Assembly: GCA_964643885.1 (NCBI GenBank)
Contig: CAZXUI010000026.1
Coordinates: 1-49,514 of the forward strand
Length of the DNA: 49,514 nucleotides
From: CAADGL01 sp964643885
GTDB lineage: Bacteria > Planctomycetota > Phycisphaerae > UBA1845 > Fen-1342
Direction of reading: 5' to 3'
Positions 40,979 through 49,514 of the stretch are shown piece after piece; position 1 is the first letter of the stretch, and the number at the start of each line of letters is the position of its first letter. Under the pieces are notes generated by a model. The model was not told the origin of the DNA. It made no database searches and was given only the letters and a program-made list of their open reading frames with translations. A program made the translations under genes and the position numbers.

Positions 40979-41569
40979 GTGGCCAGCTTGACCGAGACCT
41001 CACAGTCACCGCGTTTGTCGGCCGACGACGAGCGGCTCGTGGCCGCCTGCCAACGGGGCGACCAGGCCGCCTGGAACACACTCGTCGAGCGGTACGGCCG
41101 GCTGGTCTACTCGATCCCGCGGCGATACGGGCTCGACAGCGCCGACGCCGAGGACGTCTTCCAGGCCGTCTTCACGAGCCTTTACCGCAGCCTCGACTCG
41201 CTCAAGGATCACTCGCGCCTCTCGAGCTGGCTGATCACCACCGCCCACCGGGAATCCTGGCGCGTCGGGAAGAAGTCCGATAAGTACGCGAACCTCGATG
41301 AGCGCATCGCCGACGTCTCCGAGCCGCCGGCTGATGAAGCGGCTCGGTGGGAGCACCAAAACATTGTCCAGCAAGCACTTACGAAGCTCGGCGGGTCCTG
41401 CGAACGACTCCTCAGACTGCTCTTTCTGGAGCGCGAGTCACCGAGCTACGAGGATATCGCGGCTGAGCTGGGCATGCGTGTCGGCAGCATCGGCCCCACC
41501 CGGGCGCGCTGTTTCGCAAAGCTGGAGCGGATTCTGACGCGGCTGGGATTCTCCCCGGAATCGCTTTAG
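40979..41569 (+). CDS. ECF-type RNA polymerase sigma factor
   Basis: The 196-aa protein has sigma region 2 (LVAACQRGDQAAWNTLVERYGRLVYSIPRR and DAEDVFQAVFTSLYRSLDSL) and region 4 (PSYEDIAAELGMRVGSIGPTRARCFAKLERIL) with no region 1 or 3. The start is GTG 40979 with GGGAG about 11 nt upstream. It heads a collinear group with an anti-sigma-like protein, a TPR-CHAT protease and a subtilase, so it probably directs their transcription and answers to the next gene product. Confidence 0.9.
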   Translation: MASLTETSQSPRLSADDERLVAACQRGDQAAWNTLVERYGRLVYSIPRRYGLDSADAEDVFQAVFTSLYRSLDSLKDHSRLSSWLITTAHRESWRVGKKSDKYANLDERIADVSEPPADEAARWEHQNIVQQALTKLGGSCERLLRLLFLERESPSYEDIAAELGMRVGSIGPTRARCFAKLERILTRLGFSPESL

Positions 41570-41708
41570 GACCCGGGCCGGCTTCCCGCGCCCCGGAGAG
41601 CCAGCCTTCGGCGGCCGCCGCGCGCGGGCCCGCCGGCAGACTCGAAATCGTGTATTTCCCGCTCACGGCGCGGCTCCACTGTGAAGGAAAGGACCCGAGG
41701 ACCCTCAA

Positions 41709-42344
41709 ATGGCGGACAGGCCAATCAGTTATGAGCAGTTGTTGAGCTATGCGGCCGGCGAGGTGTCGGCCGCGGAGGCCGCGGAGCTGGAGGCGGCCCT
41801 GCGTGGGCAGCCGGCGCTTTCGGCAACGGTAGCCCGCATGCGGGCGGCCATCGAGCTGATGCGTACCGACGACAGCCAGGCCCCGTCGGCCGCCGCGCTG
41901 GAGCGCGCACGGCGGATTTTCGCCCCCCGGGCGGCCGGCGCAGCGAACTGGCTCAGCGATCTCAAGCAGACTCTCGCGACATTGCTCTTCGACAGTCGGC
42001 AGCAGCCGGCATTGGCCGGCTTCCGCGGCGAGTTCGACCGGGTGCAGCTCGCGTATGACTGTCCGACGATGGAGGTCGAGCTGGAGATCGAGCCGGCAGT
42101 GGAATCGGGGGGCGAAGGCCGCGTGATGGGCCAGCTCACGCCGAAAAGCGCGGGCGACCTTTCGGCCGAGCCCCTGTCGGGCCTCCGACTCCTGCTGGTT
42201 GCCGGCGACACGCACGACGTGCTGACGCAGTGCACGCCGGATGAACATGGCGTTTTCGAGCTGGCCGCACCGGCCGGTTCTTATGAGCTTGTGATCCGCT
42301 CAGGAGATGAGGCGATCGTTCTGCCTGACCTCGAGATTGCATGA
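41709..42344 (+). CDS. Anti-sigma-like protein with beta-sandwich C terminus
   Basis: The 211-aa protein's N terminus (SYEQLLSYAAGEVSAAEAAELEAAL, LSATVARMRAAIELM) follows the helical pattern of zinc-finger-type anti-sigma domains, but the HxxxCxxC zinc ligands are missing. There is no membrane segment. The C-terminal half (MEVELEIEPAVESGGEGRVMGQL, LRLLLVAGDTHDVLTQCTPDEHGVFELAAPAGSYELVIRSG) resembles a carboxypeptidase-regulatory or CnaB-like beta domain. It sits between the sigma factor and the CHAT gene and overlaps the latter by 4 bp (ATGA). It could hold the sigma factor, or link signal binding to the CHAT protein; both are inference. Confidence 0.7.
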   Translation: MADRPISYEQLLSYAAGEVSAAEAAELEAALRGQPALSATVARMRAAIELMRTDDSQAPSAAALERARRIFAPRAAGAANWLSDLKQTLATLLFDSRQQPALAGFRGEFDRVQLAYDCPTMEVELEIEPAVESGGEGRVMGQLTPKSAGDLSAEPLSGLRLLLVAGDTHDVLTQCTPDEHGVFELAAPAGSYELVIRSGDEAIVLPDLEIA

Positions 42345-45190
42345 GCGATGGGGTCGACAAGCCCGGAATGCCATTGGATGCGCTGCTGGCGCTGAGTCCG
42401 GAGCAGCGGACCGCGAAGCTGCGCGCTGCGGAGAACGTGGATGAGCTTGTGGTCGACCTGGCGGACCAGGCCGGCCGGTTGGTTTTTTCCGAGGTATCCA
42501 AAGCCCTGGAGGCGACAACGGCGGTGGTCGCGCTGGCGGACGAGCTGAGAGCTCCTCGTGGACGGGCGCGTGCCCGGCGGGCACGCACGCAGGCCCTCGC
42601 CTACGCCGGCCGCCACGACGAAGCGCTGGCCCTCTGCAATGAGGGGCTCGAGCTGGCCGCAGCCGCCAGCGCGCCGGCCGAAGCGGCGATGCTGCGGCTC
42701 GCGTCGCTTCATCCGCTGGGGGAGCTGGGACGTTACGACGAAGCGATCGACGCCGGCGAGGCGGCCCGCGTGACGCTGCTAAGCGCCGGGCTGACCGCGA
42801 TGGCCGCGCGCTGCGACATCAACCTGGGCGGGATTCATCAGAACCGCGATGACCCGGCGCGGGCGCTGTTCCACCTGGACCGGGCGCGCGAGGCTCTGGT
42901 CTCCGATCCGGTCCTTCTAGGCTTTATCGAGAACAACCGCGGTGAGGCCCTGCTGCTGCTGAGCGACTTCGAGGGCGCGGAGGCCGCCTTCAAGGCCAGC
43001 CTCGCGGCGTCGGACCGGGCACAAGCGCGGCTGGCCGCCGCCATCGCCGAAGGAAACCTGGCGGACCTCGCGGCCCGGCGCGGATTCCTCAGCGAGGCAC
43101 TCTATCACTTCGAGGGAGCCCGGCGGCGGTTCGAGGCGGACGCCGCCGGAAGCCACCACGCCCGCCTGCTCGCCGAGCAGGCCGAGGCACTCTCCACGCT
43201 GGGACTGACCGAAGACGCACTCGCGGCCTATCAGCAGGTGATTCCGCAGCTCGAATCGCACGGACTGGCGTGGGAAGTCGCGCGGGCCAGTGCGGGGCTG
43301 GGACGAACGCTCTTCACGCTCGGGCGGCTCGATGCGGCGGCCGCGGCACTGGAAAAATCGGCCCGCGCGTTCCGGGCGCTGGGTCAGGATGCGGCCTGCG
43401 CGCGAGTGGAATTGATCCGCGCGGACCTGCTCAGCAAGCAGGGGCACGTCGAGGAGGCGGCGCGGCTGCTCGAATGGGCCGGCGGCGTGCTCTCGGATCG
43501 GCCGGCGGAGCTCGCAGCGGTCCGGCAGCGGCAGGCGCGCCTGGCGCTGCAACGCGGAGCGCTCGACGAAGCCCAGCAGGCGATCGGAGCGGCTCTTCAG
43601 GCGGCCGCGGAGCTGAACCTGGCGCCGCTGATGGCCGACTTGCTGCATCTTCGCGGCCAGCTTCGGATGCGTCGCGACGAGCCGGAGCTGGCTGTGAGCG
43701 ATCTGTGGGCCGCGGTGCAACAGGTCGAGCGTGTGCGCGGCGCGTTTCAGGCGGATCGGTTCCGGGCGGCGTACCTGGGAAACCGTCTGGCGATCTACGA
43801 CGACCTGGTGCGGGCGAAGCTGGACCGCAACCATCCGCGCGACGCCTACGAGGCGTTCGCGGTCGCGGAGAAGGCCAAGAGCCGCTCGCTGCTCGAGCTG
43901 ACGCGCGGCGAGCTGAACCCGCTGGAGCGCGACGGCGGCACAGGGGATGCGCGGACGGGCGATCCGCTTCAGACGTTGGTCGTGCGGCTGCGGGCGGAGT
44001 TGAACGCGCTCTACAGCCAGCTCGACGATACGCGGCGGGCTCGCTCCTCCAGTCTGGCACCGGTCGAATGGCGGGCGGCGGTTCACGCGCGCGAGACGGA
44101 ATTGCGCGCGGCGGAGAATCGCCTGGCGGCGCGCCGCTCCGGCGCCATGCTCTACGCACCGCCGGCGGACGCGGACGCAGTCCGGCTGGCGCTCTCCGAC
44201 GATGCGGCCCTGCTCGAGTACTACACGCTGGGCGACGAGATCGTGCTTTTCCTCGTGACGCGGGCCGAAGTGCGCGCGGTTCGCGGTGTCGCCTCGCTCG
44301 CCAGCACGCTCGACGCGATCCGCCGGCTCCAGTTCCAGCTCACGCGGGCCATGCGGCCGGGAGCAGCGGCTGAGGCGCGGGCGACGAGCATGCTCGAGGC
44401 GACGCGGCGTGAACTGGCGACATTGTGGCAGGCCCTGATCCGCCCCGTGGCCGAGGACCTGGCCGCCTTTGAGCGCCTCATCATCGTCCCCCACGGGCCG
44501 CTGCACGTGGTCCCGTTCGCAGCGCTTTGGGACGGCCGGCGATACCTGCTGGAATCGCACGAACTGGTCGCCTCGCCCAGCGCGAGCCTGTTCGTCCATC
44601 TGCGGGCCTCGCAGCAGACGGCGGGCGGGCTCGAACCGGTCGTCGTCGGCGTGCCGGACGAAGTCGCGCCGGCCATCGCCGAGGAAGCCCGCCGCGTCGC
44701 GTCGGTCATCCCCGGCGCCCGCGTTCTGCTCGACGACGATGCGACCGTTCAGAACGTGATGAACGCTGCCGGGCGGGCCGGCGTGCTGCACCTGGCCTGC
44801 CACGGGCGCTTCTCCTCGCATCTGCCGCTGGCCTCCGGACTGAAGCTTGCGGATCGCTGGATGACGGTGCGGGACATCGCTTCGCTGCGGCTGTCGGCCG
44901 AACTGGTCGTGCTCAGCGGCTGCAATACCGGACGTCACGTGATCGAGGCGGGGGACGAACTTCTGGGAATGTTGCGCGGTTTTTTTGCGGCCGGTGCGGC
45001 CAGCATTCTGATGAGCCTGTGGTCCTTGCACGACCGCTGGGCGACGGAACTGATGGCGCGCTTCTATGATCATTGGCGGGGCGGTGCTGAGAGCAAATCG
45101 GCCGCCCTGCGGGCCGCGCAACTGGGTCTGCTGCGTGAGCAGCCGCACCCTGTCTTTTGGGCTCCTCTTGTTTTGGTGGGAAAGCCATGA
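42341..45190 (+). CDS. TPR-CHAT protease
   Basis: The 949-aa cytoplasmic protein has tetratricopeptide-like helical repeats over about residues 50-520 (for example YAGRHDEALALCNEGLELAA, LFTLGRLDAAAAALEKSARA), a linker helix region, and a C-terminal caspase-like CHAT domain (about 620-949). The catalytic dyad is intact: His821 in HLACHGRF and Cys861 in VLSGCNTG. Family motifs LIIVPHGPLHVVPFAALWDG and ASPSASLF are present. CHAT proteases with TPR sensors cleave specific partners when activated. ATGA overlaps join it to the anti-sigma-like gene and to the subtilase gene, giving near-obligate co-expression. Confidence 0.92.
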   Translation: MSDGVDKPGMPLDALLALSPEQRTAKLRAAENVDELVVDLADQAGRLVFSEVSKALEATTAVVALADELRAPRGRARARRARTQALAYAGRHDEALALCNEGLELAAAASAPAEAAMLRLASLHPLGELGRYDEAIDAGEAARVTLLSAGLTAMAARCDINLGGIHQNRDDPARALFHLDRAREALVSDPVLLGFIENNRGEALLLLSDFEGAEAAFKASLAASDRAQARLAAAIAEGNLADLAARRGFLSEALYHFEGARRRFEADAAGSHHARLLAEQAEALSTLGLTEDALAAYQQVIPQLESHGLAWEVARASAGLGRTLFTLGRLDAAAAALEKSARAFRALGQDAACARVELIRADLLSKQGHVEEAARLLEWAGGVLSDRPAELAAVRQRQARLALQRGALDEAQQAIGAALQAAAELNLAPLMADLLHLRGQLRMRRDEPELAVSDLWAAVQQVERVRGAFQADRFRAAYLGNRLAIYDDLVRAKLDRNHPRDAYEAFAVAEKAKSRSLLELTRGELNPLERDGGTGDARTGDPLQTLVVRLRAELNALYSQLDDTRRARSSSLAPVEWRAAVHARETELRAAENRLAARRSGAMLYAPPADADAVRLALSDDAALLEYYTLGDEIVLFLVTRAEVRAVRGVASLASTLDAIRRLQFQLTRAMRPGAAAEARATSMLEATRRELATLWQALIRPVAEDLAAFERLIIVPHGPLHVVPFAALWDGRRYLLESHELVASPSASLFVHLRASQQTAGGLEPVVVGVPDEVAPAIAEEARRVASVIPGARVLLDDDATVQNVMNAAGRAGVLHLACHGRFSSHLPLASGLKLADRWMTVRDIASLRLSAELVVLSGCNTGRHVIEAGDELLGMLRGFFAAGAASILMSLWSLHDRWATELMARFYDHWRGGAESKSAALRAAQLGLLREQPHPVFWAPLVLVGKP

Positions 45191-46701
45191 AGCCGTATCG
45201 CATTGTGATGGCACTGGGGTCGATTCTCTGGACAGCCGGGGCGCTGGCGAACGGGCCCGCGTTCGATCCCCACATCGTCGACCAGCTCATGATCCGCATC
45301 ACGCCCGACGCGACGATCGACGGCGTGGTGGACCGCTTCAACCTGCAATGGCCGGGCACGTCCGTGGCCCGCTCGATCGCTTCGCGGCGAACCTACCTGC
45401 TGCAACTGCCGCCGAATACCGATTCGATCAACGTCGAGCACTCGGTCGCCGGGTGGATCAACCCGAATCCGAACGTTCCCGACCCGCAGCGGCCGCTGGT
45501 CTGGGTCGAGGCGAACTATCTCGGCCAGGCTTCGGAGGGTCAGACGGGAACGATCTACGTCCGCACGCTCGAGAACGGCCAGCAGCTCTATGCGAATCAG
45601 TACGCGCTGGCGCGGATGGGCGTGCCGGTCGCGCAGCAGCTCGCAACCGGCGCGGGCGTGATGGTCGCCGTGCTGGACACGGGCATCGACGCGGATCATC
45701 CGGAGCTGGCCGGCCGCGTTCTGGCCAGCGGCTACAACTTCGTCGCCCAGAACACGGACGTGAGCGACTACGGCAACGGGGTCAACGACGATCCGGCCTA
45801 TGACTCGACGGTCGACGAGTGCGCCGGTCACGGCACGTTCATGGCGGGCCTGATCAGCCTCGTCGCGCCGGACGCGACTCTGCTGCCGGTCAAGGTCCTC
45901 AACGACGAGGGCCACGGCGACGCGTTCATCATCGCCCAGGGCATCTACTACGCCATCGACCAGGGCGCCGAAGTGATCAACATGAGCCTCGGCTCGACCT
46001 ACGACGCAATCTGCCAGGAAGAGGCGATGGCCGAGGCGCAGAGCCGCGGCATCGTCGTGATCGCGGCGGCTGGCAACCTCAACCGCGAGACGCGCTGGTT
46101 CCCCGCGACGGAGGACGACTTCGCCCTGGGCTTCAGCGGCGTCGATCACAACGACGTCAAGGCTTCCTTCAGCAACTACAACCGGCGGATGTTCCTCGCC
46201 GCCCCGGCGACGAGTTTCTTCACCGGCGGCGATCCGAGCGATCCGGGCAATTACGATCCCACGCGCTCGATCTACAGCATCGTGCCGGAGGACGGCTACG
46301 GCGTCTGGTCCGGCACGAGCCTGGGCACGGCCTTCGCGTCCGGCGCGGCCGCCCTGGTCCGCTCTCAGCACCCGGAATGGGCCCCCAACGCGACGACCTG
46401 GTGGACGCTCCGCGGCGTGCTGGAGAGCACGAGCGTGAACATCGACGCGCAGAACCCCGCCTACCAGGGCGGTGACGACCGGCTGCTCGGCGCCGGCCGG
46501 CTCGACGTCGGCGCCGCCGTCAACGCCGGCCCGCCGGCCCCGACGCCGGGCGACCTGGACAACGACGGCGACGTCGATTTTGACGATCTGGTGCGATTGC
46601 TCAGCGACTGGGGCCTGGTCCACTCCTCCGCAGATCTCAACGCCGACGGAAGCGTGAATTTCCCAGACCTCGTGATTCTGCTGAGCAACTACGGGATGTA
46701 G
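45187..46701 (+). CDS. Secreted subtilisin-like serine protease (S8) with dockerin-like tail
   Basis: The 504-aa protein starts at ATG 45187, overlapping the CHAT stop (ATGA); an alternative at 45157 would lie within the CHAT gene. It has a signal peptide (IVMALGSILWTAGALA), a propeptide-like region to about 140, and an intact catalytic triad: Asp164 (VAVLDTGID), His215 (AGHGTFMAG) and Ser378 (SGTSLGTAFASG). The C-terminal 60 residues hold two calcium-loop repeats (GDLDNDGDVDFDDLVRLLSDWG, ADLNADGSVNFPDLVILLSNYG), a tail common on planctomycete secreted proteins. It works outside the cytoplasm, whereas the CHAT partner has no signal peptide, so the two proteases act in different compartments unless export is regulated. 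Confidence 0.92.
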   Translation: MKPYRIVMALGSILWTAGALANGPAFDPHIVDQLMIRITPDATIDGVVDRFNLQWPGTSVARSIASRRTYLLQLPPNTDSINVEHSVAGWINPNPNVPDPQRPLVWVEANYLGQASEGQTGTIYVRTLENGQQLYANQYALARMGVPVAQQLATGAGVMVAVLDTGIDADHPELAGRVLASGYNFVAQNTDVSDYGNGVNDDPAYDSTVDECAGHGTFMAGLISLVAPDATLLPVKVLNDEGHGDAFIIAQGIYYAIDQGAEVINMSLGSTYDAICQEEAMAEAQSRGIVVIAAAGNLNRETRWFPATEDDFALGFSGVDHNDVKASFSNYNRRMFLAAPATSFFTGGDPSDPGNYDPTRSIYSIVPEDGYGVWSGTSLGTAFASGAAALVRSQHPEWAPNATTWWTLRGVLESTSVNIDAQNPAYQGGDDRLLGAGRLDVGAAVNAGPPAPTPGDLDNDGDVDFDDLVRLLSDWGLVHSSADLNADGSVNFPDLVILLSNYGM

Positions 46702-46710
46702 ATGGGGGAA

Positions 46711-46749
46711 GGGATTGAGGGATTGAGGGATTGAGGGATTGAGGGATTA
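46711..46749. repeat. 8-bp tandem microsatellite (gggattga), five copies
   Basis: gggattga is repeated four times in tandem and followed by a partial fifth copy (gggatta), starting 9 bp after the subtilase stop. It is prone to slippage. The open frame that crosses it on the minus strand is an artefact of the repeat. Confidence 0.85.
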
Positions 46750-47154
46750 ACGGAGCGCGGGACCGCTCCGCCGAAAGGCGGACCAGCGCAACCCGCGCAC
46801 AACCCGCGGTCGCTTCGCGTCGGCTGCGCGGTTGCGATTTCGGATCGCAGCAGATGCGGCCCAATGCCGCCTCGCATCTTGATCCAGAATTGCACCGCAT
46901 CGATCACGCTGTGCCGCACAGGCCGTGTCCCCGAATCCCCGCAAAATAACGTATCACGCTCCGCACGCGATGCTCTATTCGAGTGAACGCTCGCCGCAGC
47001 CCGTGCCAAACGCGGCGGCCAGCGCCACGAGCCGCACGAGAACCGCAGCACTGCTTTCGTCCCAACCAACCGGCGGGGGCCGCCCCCCCTCCCGGCGCCC
47101 CGCCGGTTGCCCTCCTCCAGGCAAGCTTCGACACACCCATTGCCTCGTAGCGAT
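46750..47154. other. Non-coding gap between convergent genes
   Basis: About 400 bp with a small GNRA hairpin (tccgcc-gaaa-ggcgga at 46767-46782) and the long terminator-like dyad annotated separately. No supported gene was found. Confidence 0.5.
47068..47108 (-). terminator. Terminator-like dyad after the trehalose synthase gene
   Basis: An 11-bp perfect stem (aaccggcgggg 47068-47078 with ccccgccggtt 47098-47108) with a 19-nt loop lies 47 bp beyond the stop of the leftward gene. There is no T-run. Confidence 0.5.

Positions 47155-49514
<2,360 letters not shown>

Noticed and set aside
45070..46623. 517-aa minus-strand reading frame
   Set aside because: It is a shadow of the subtilase gene with antisense-type composition and no recognisable motif.
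46689..47069. 126-aa minus-strand protein with repeated NPSIPQSL
   Set aside because: The repeat motif is just the translated 8-bp microsatellite; the rest has no support.

Overview
The window looks like a chromosomal segment of a high-GC planctomycete, probably of the Phycisphaerae type. This is inferred from family content, not from a marker gene. The supporting signs are paired secreted Gfo/Idh/MocA oxidoreductases with twin-arginine leaders, a ThuA-DUF1080 fusion, HEAT-repeat secreted proteins, a PEP-CTERM protein, C-terminal dockerin-like calcium-loop tails on exported enzymes, a nucleoside-type MFS carrier, and an ECF sigma / CHAT / subtilase operon.

Layout. 1-2583: a tandem 86-bp hairpin repeat, then two overlapping CNNM/CBS membrane protein genes. 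2729-3555: a small secreted protein and a broken cysteine-rich peptide gene. 4416-4491: tRNA-Pro(TGG). 4447-14201: a mobile element of about 9.7 kb integrated into that tRNA gene, bounded by perfect 45-bp direct repeats. It carries a tyrosine integrase, AlpA-like regulator, TOPRIM/RepA-type replication protein, P27 small terminase, HK97-type capsid protein and prohead protease, a tape-measure-like protein and several small proteins, but no large terminase, portal or other tail genes. This is the composition of a phage satellite that builds its own capsid (or of a compact prophage remnant). 14267-22735: a run of small stress-type and conserved hypothetical genes (MGMT-like, AraC/GyrI-like with a nonsense codon, thioredoxin-like, ArsR plus SRPBCC, a deleted AlkD-like gene, PEP-CTERM, HEAT, short asparaginase). 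22866-32450: a nucleoside-type transporter, a glycosyltransferase, then a collinear series of oxidoreductase, heptaheme cytochrome, membrane protein, discoidin-like protein, Agl23-type glycosyltransferase and ApbE. 32546-38188: oxidoreductase, HEAT protein and ThuA-DUF1080. 38281-40437: a secreted cupredoxin/CHRD/sugar-dehydrogenase protein. 40979-46701: ECF sigma factor, anti-sigma-like protein, TPR-CHAT protease and subtilisin-like protease, the last three joined by 4-bp overlaps. 47155-end: trehalose synthase fused to maltokinase, cut by the window edge.

How the parts work together. In the mobile element most genes are translationally coupled and read leftward from the attR side, with candidate integrase arm sites at both ends, a repeat cluster inside rep that could be a replication origin, and an operator-like triple repeat in front of the AlpA-like gene. 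The CHAT operon looks like a self-contained regulated proteolysis unit: a sigma factor and probable anti-sigma controlling a cytoplasmic caspase-like protease and an exported serine protease. The Gfo/Idh and ThuA-DUF1080 genes fit 3-keto-sugar metabolism. The cytochrome to ApbE cluster fits extracytoplasmic electron transfer. All functional calls are from reading the sequence by eye; no database search was run.
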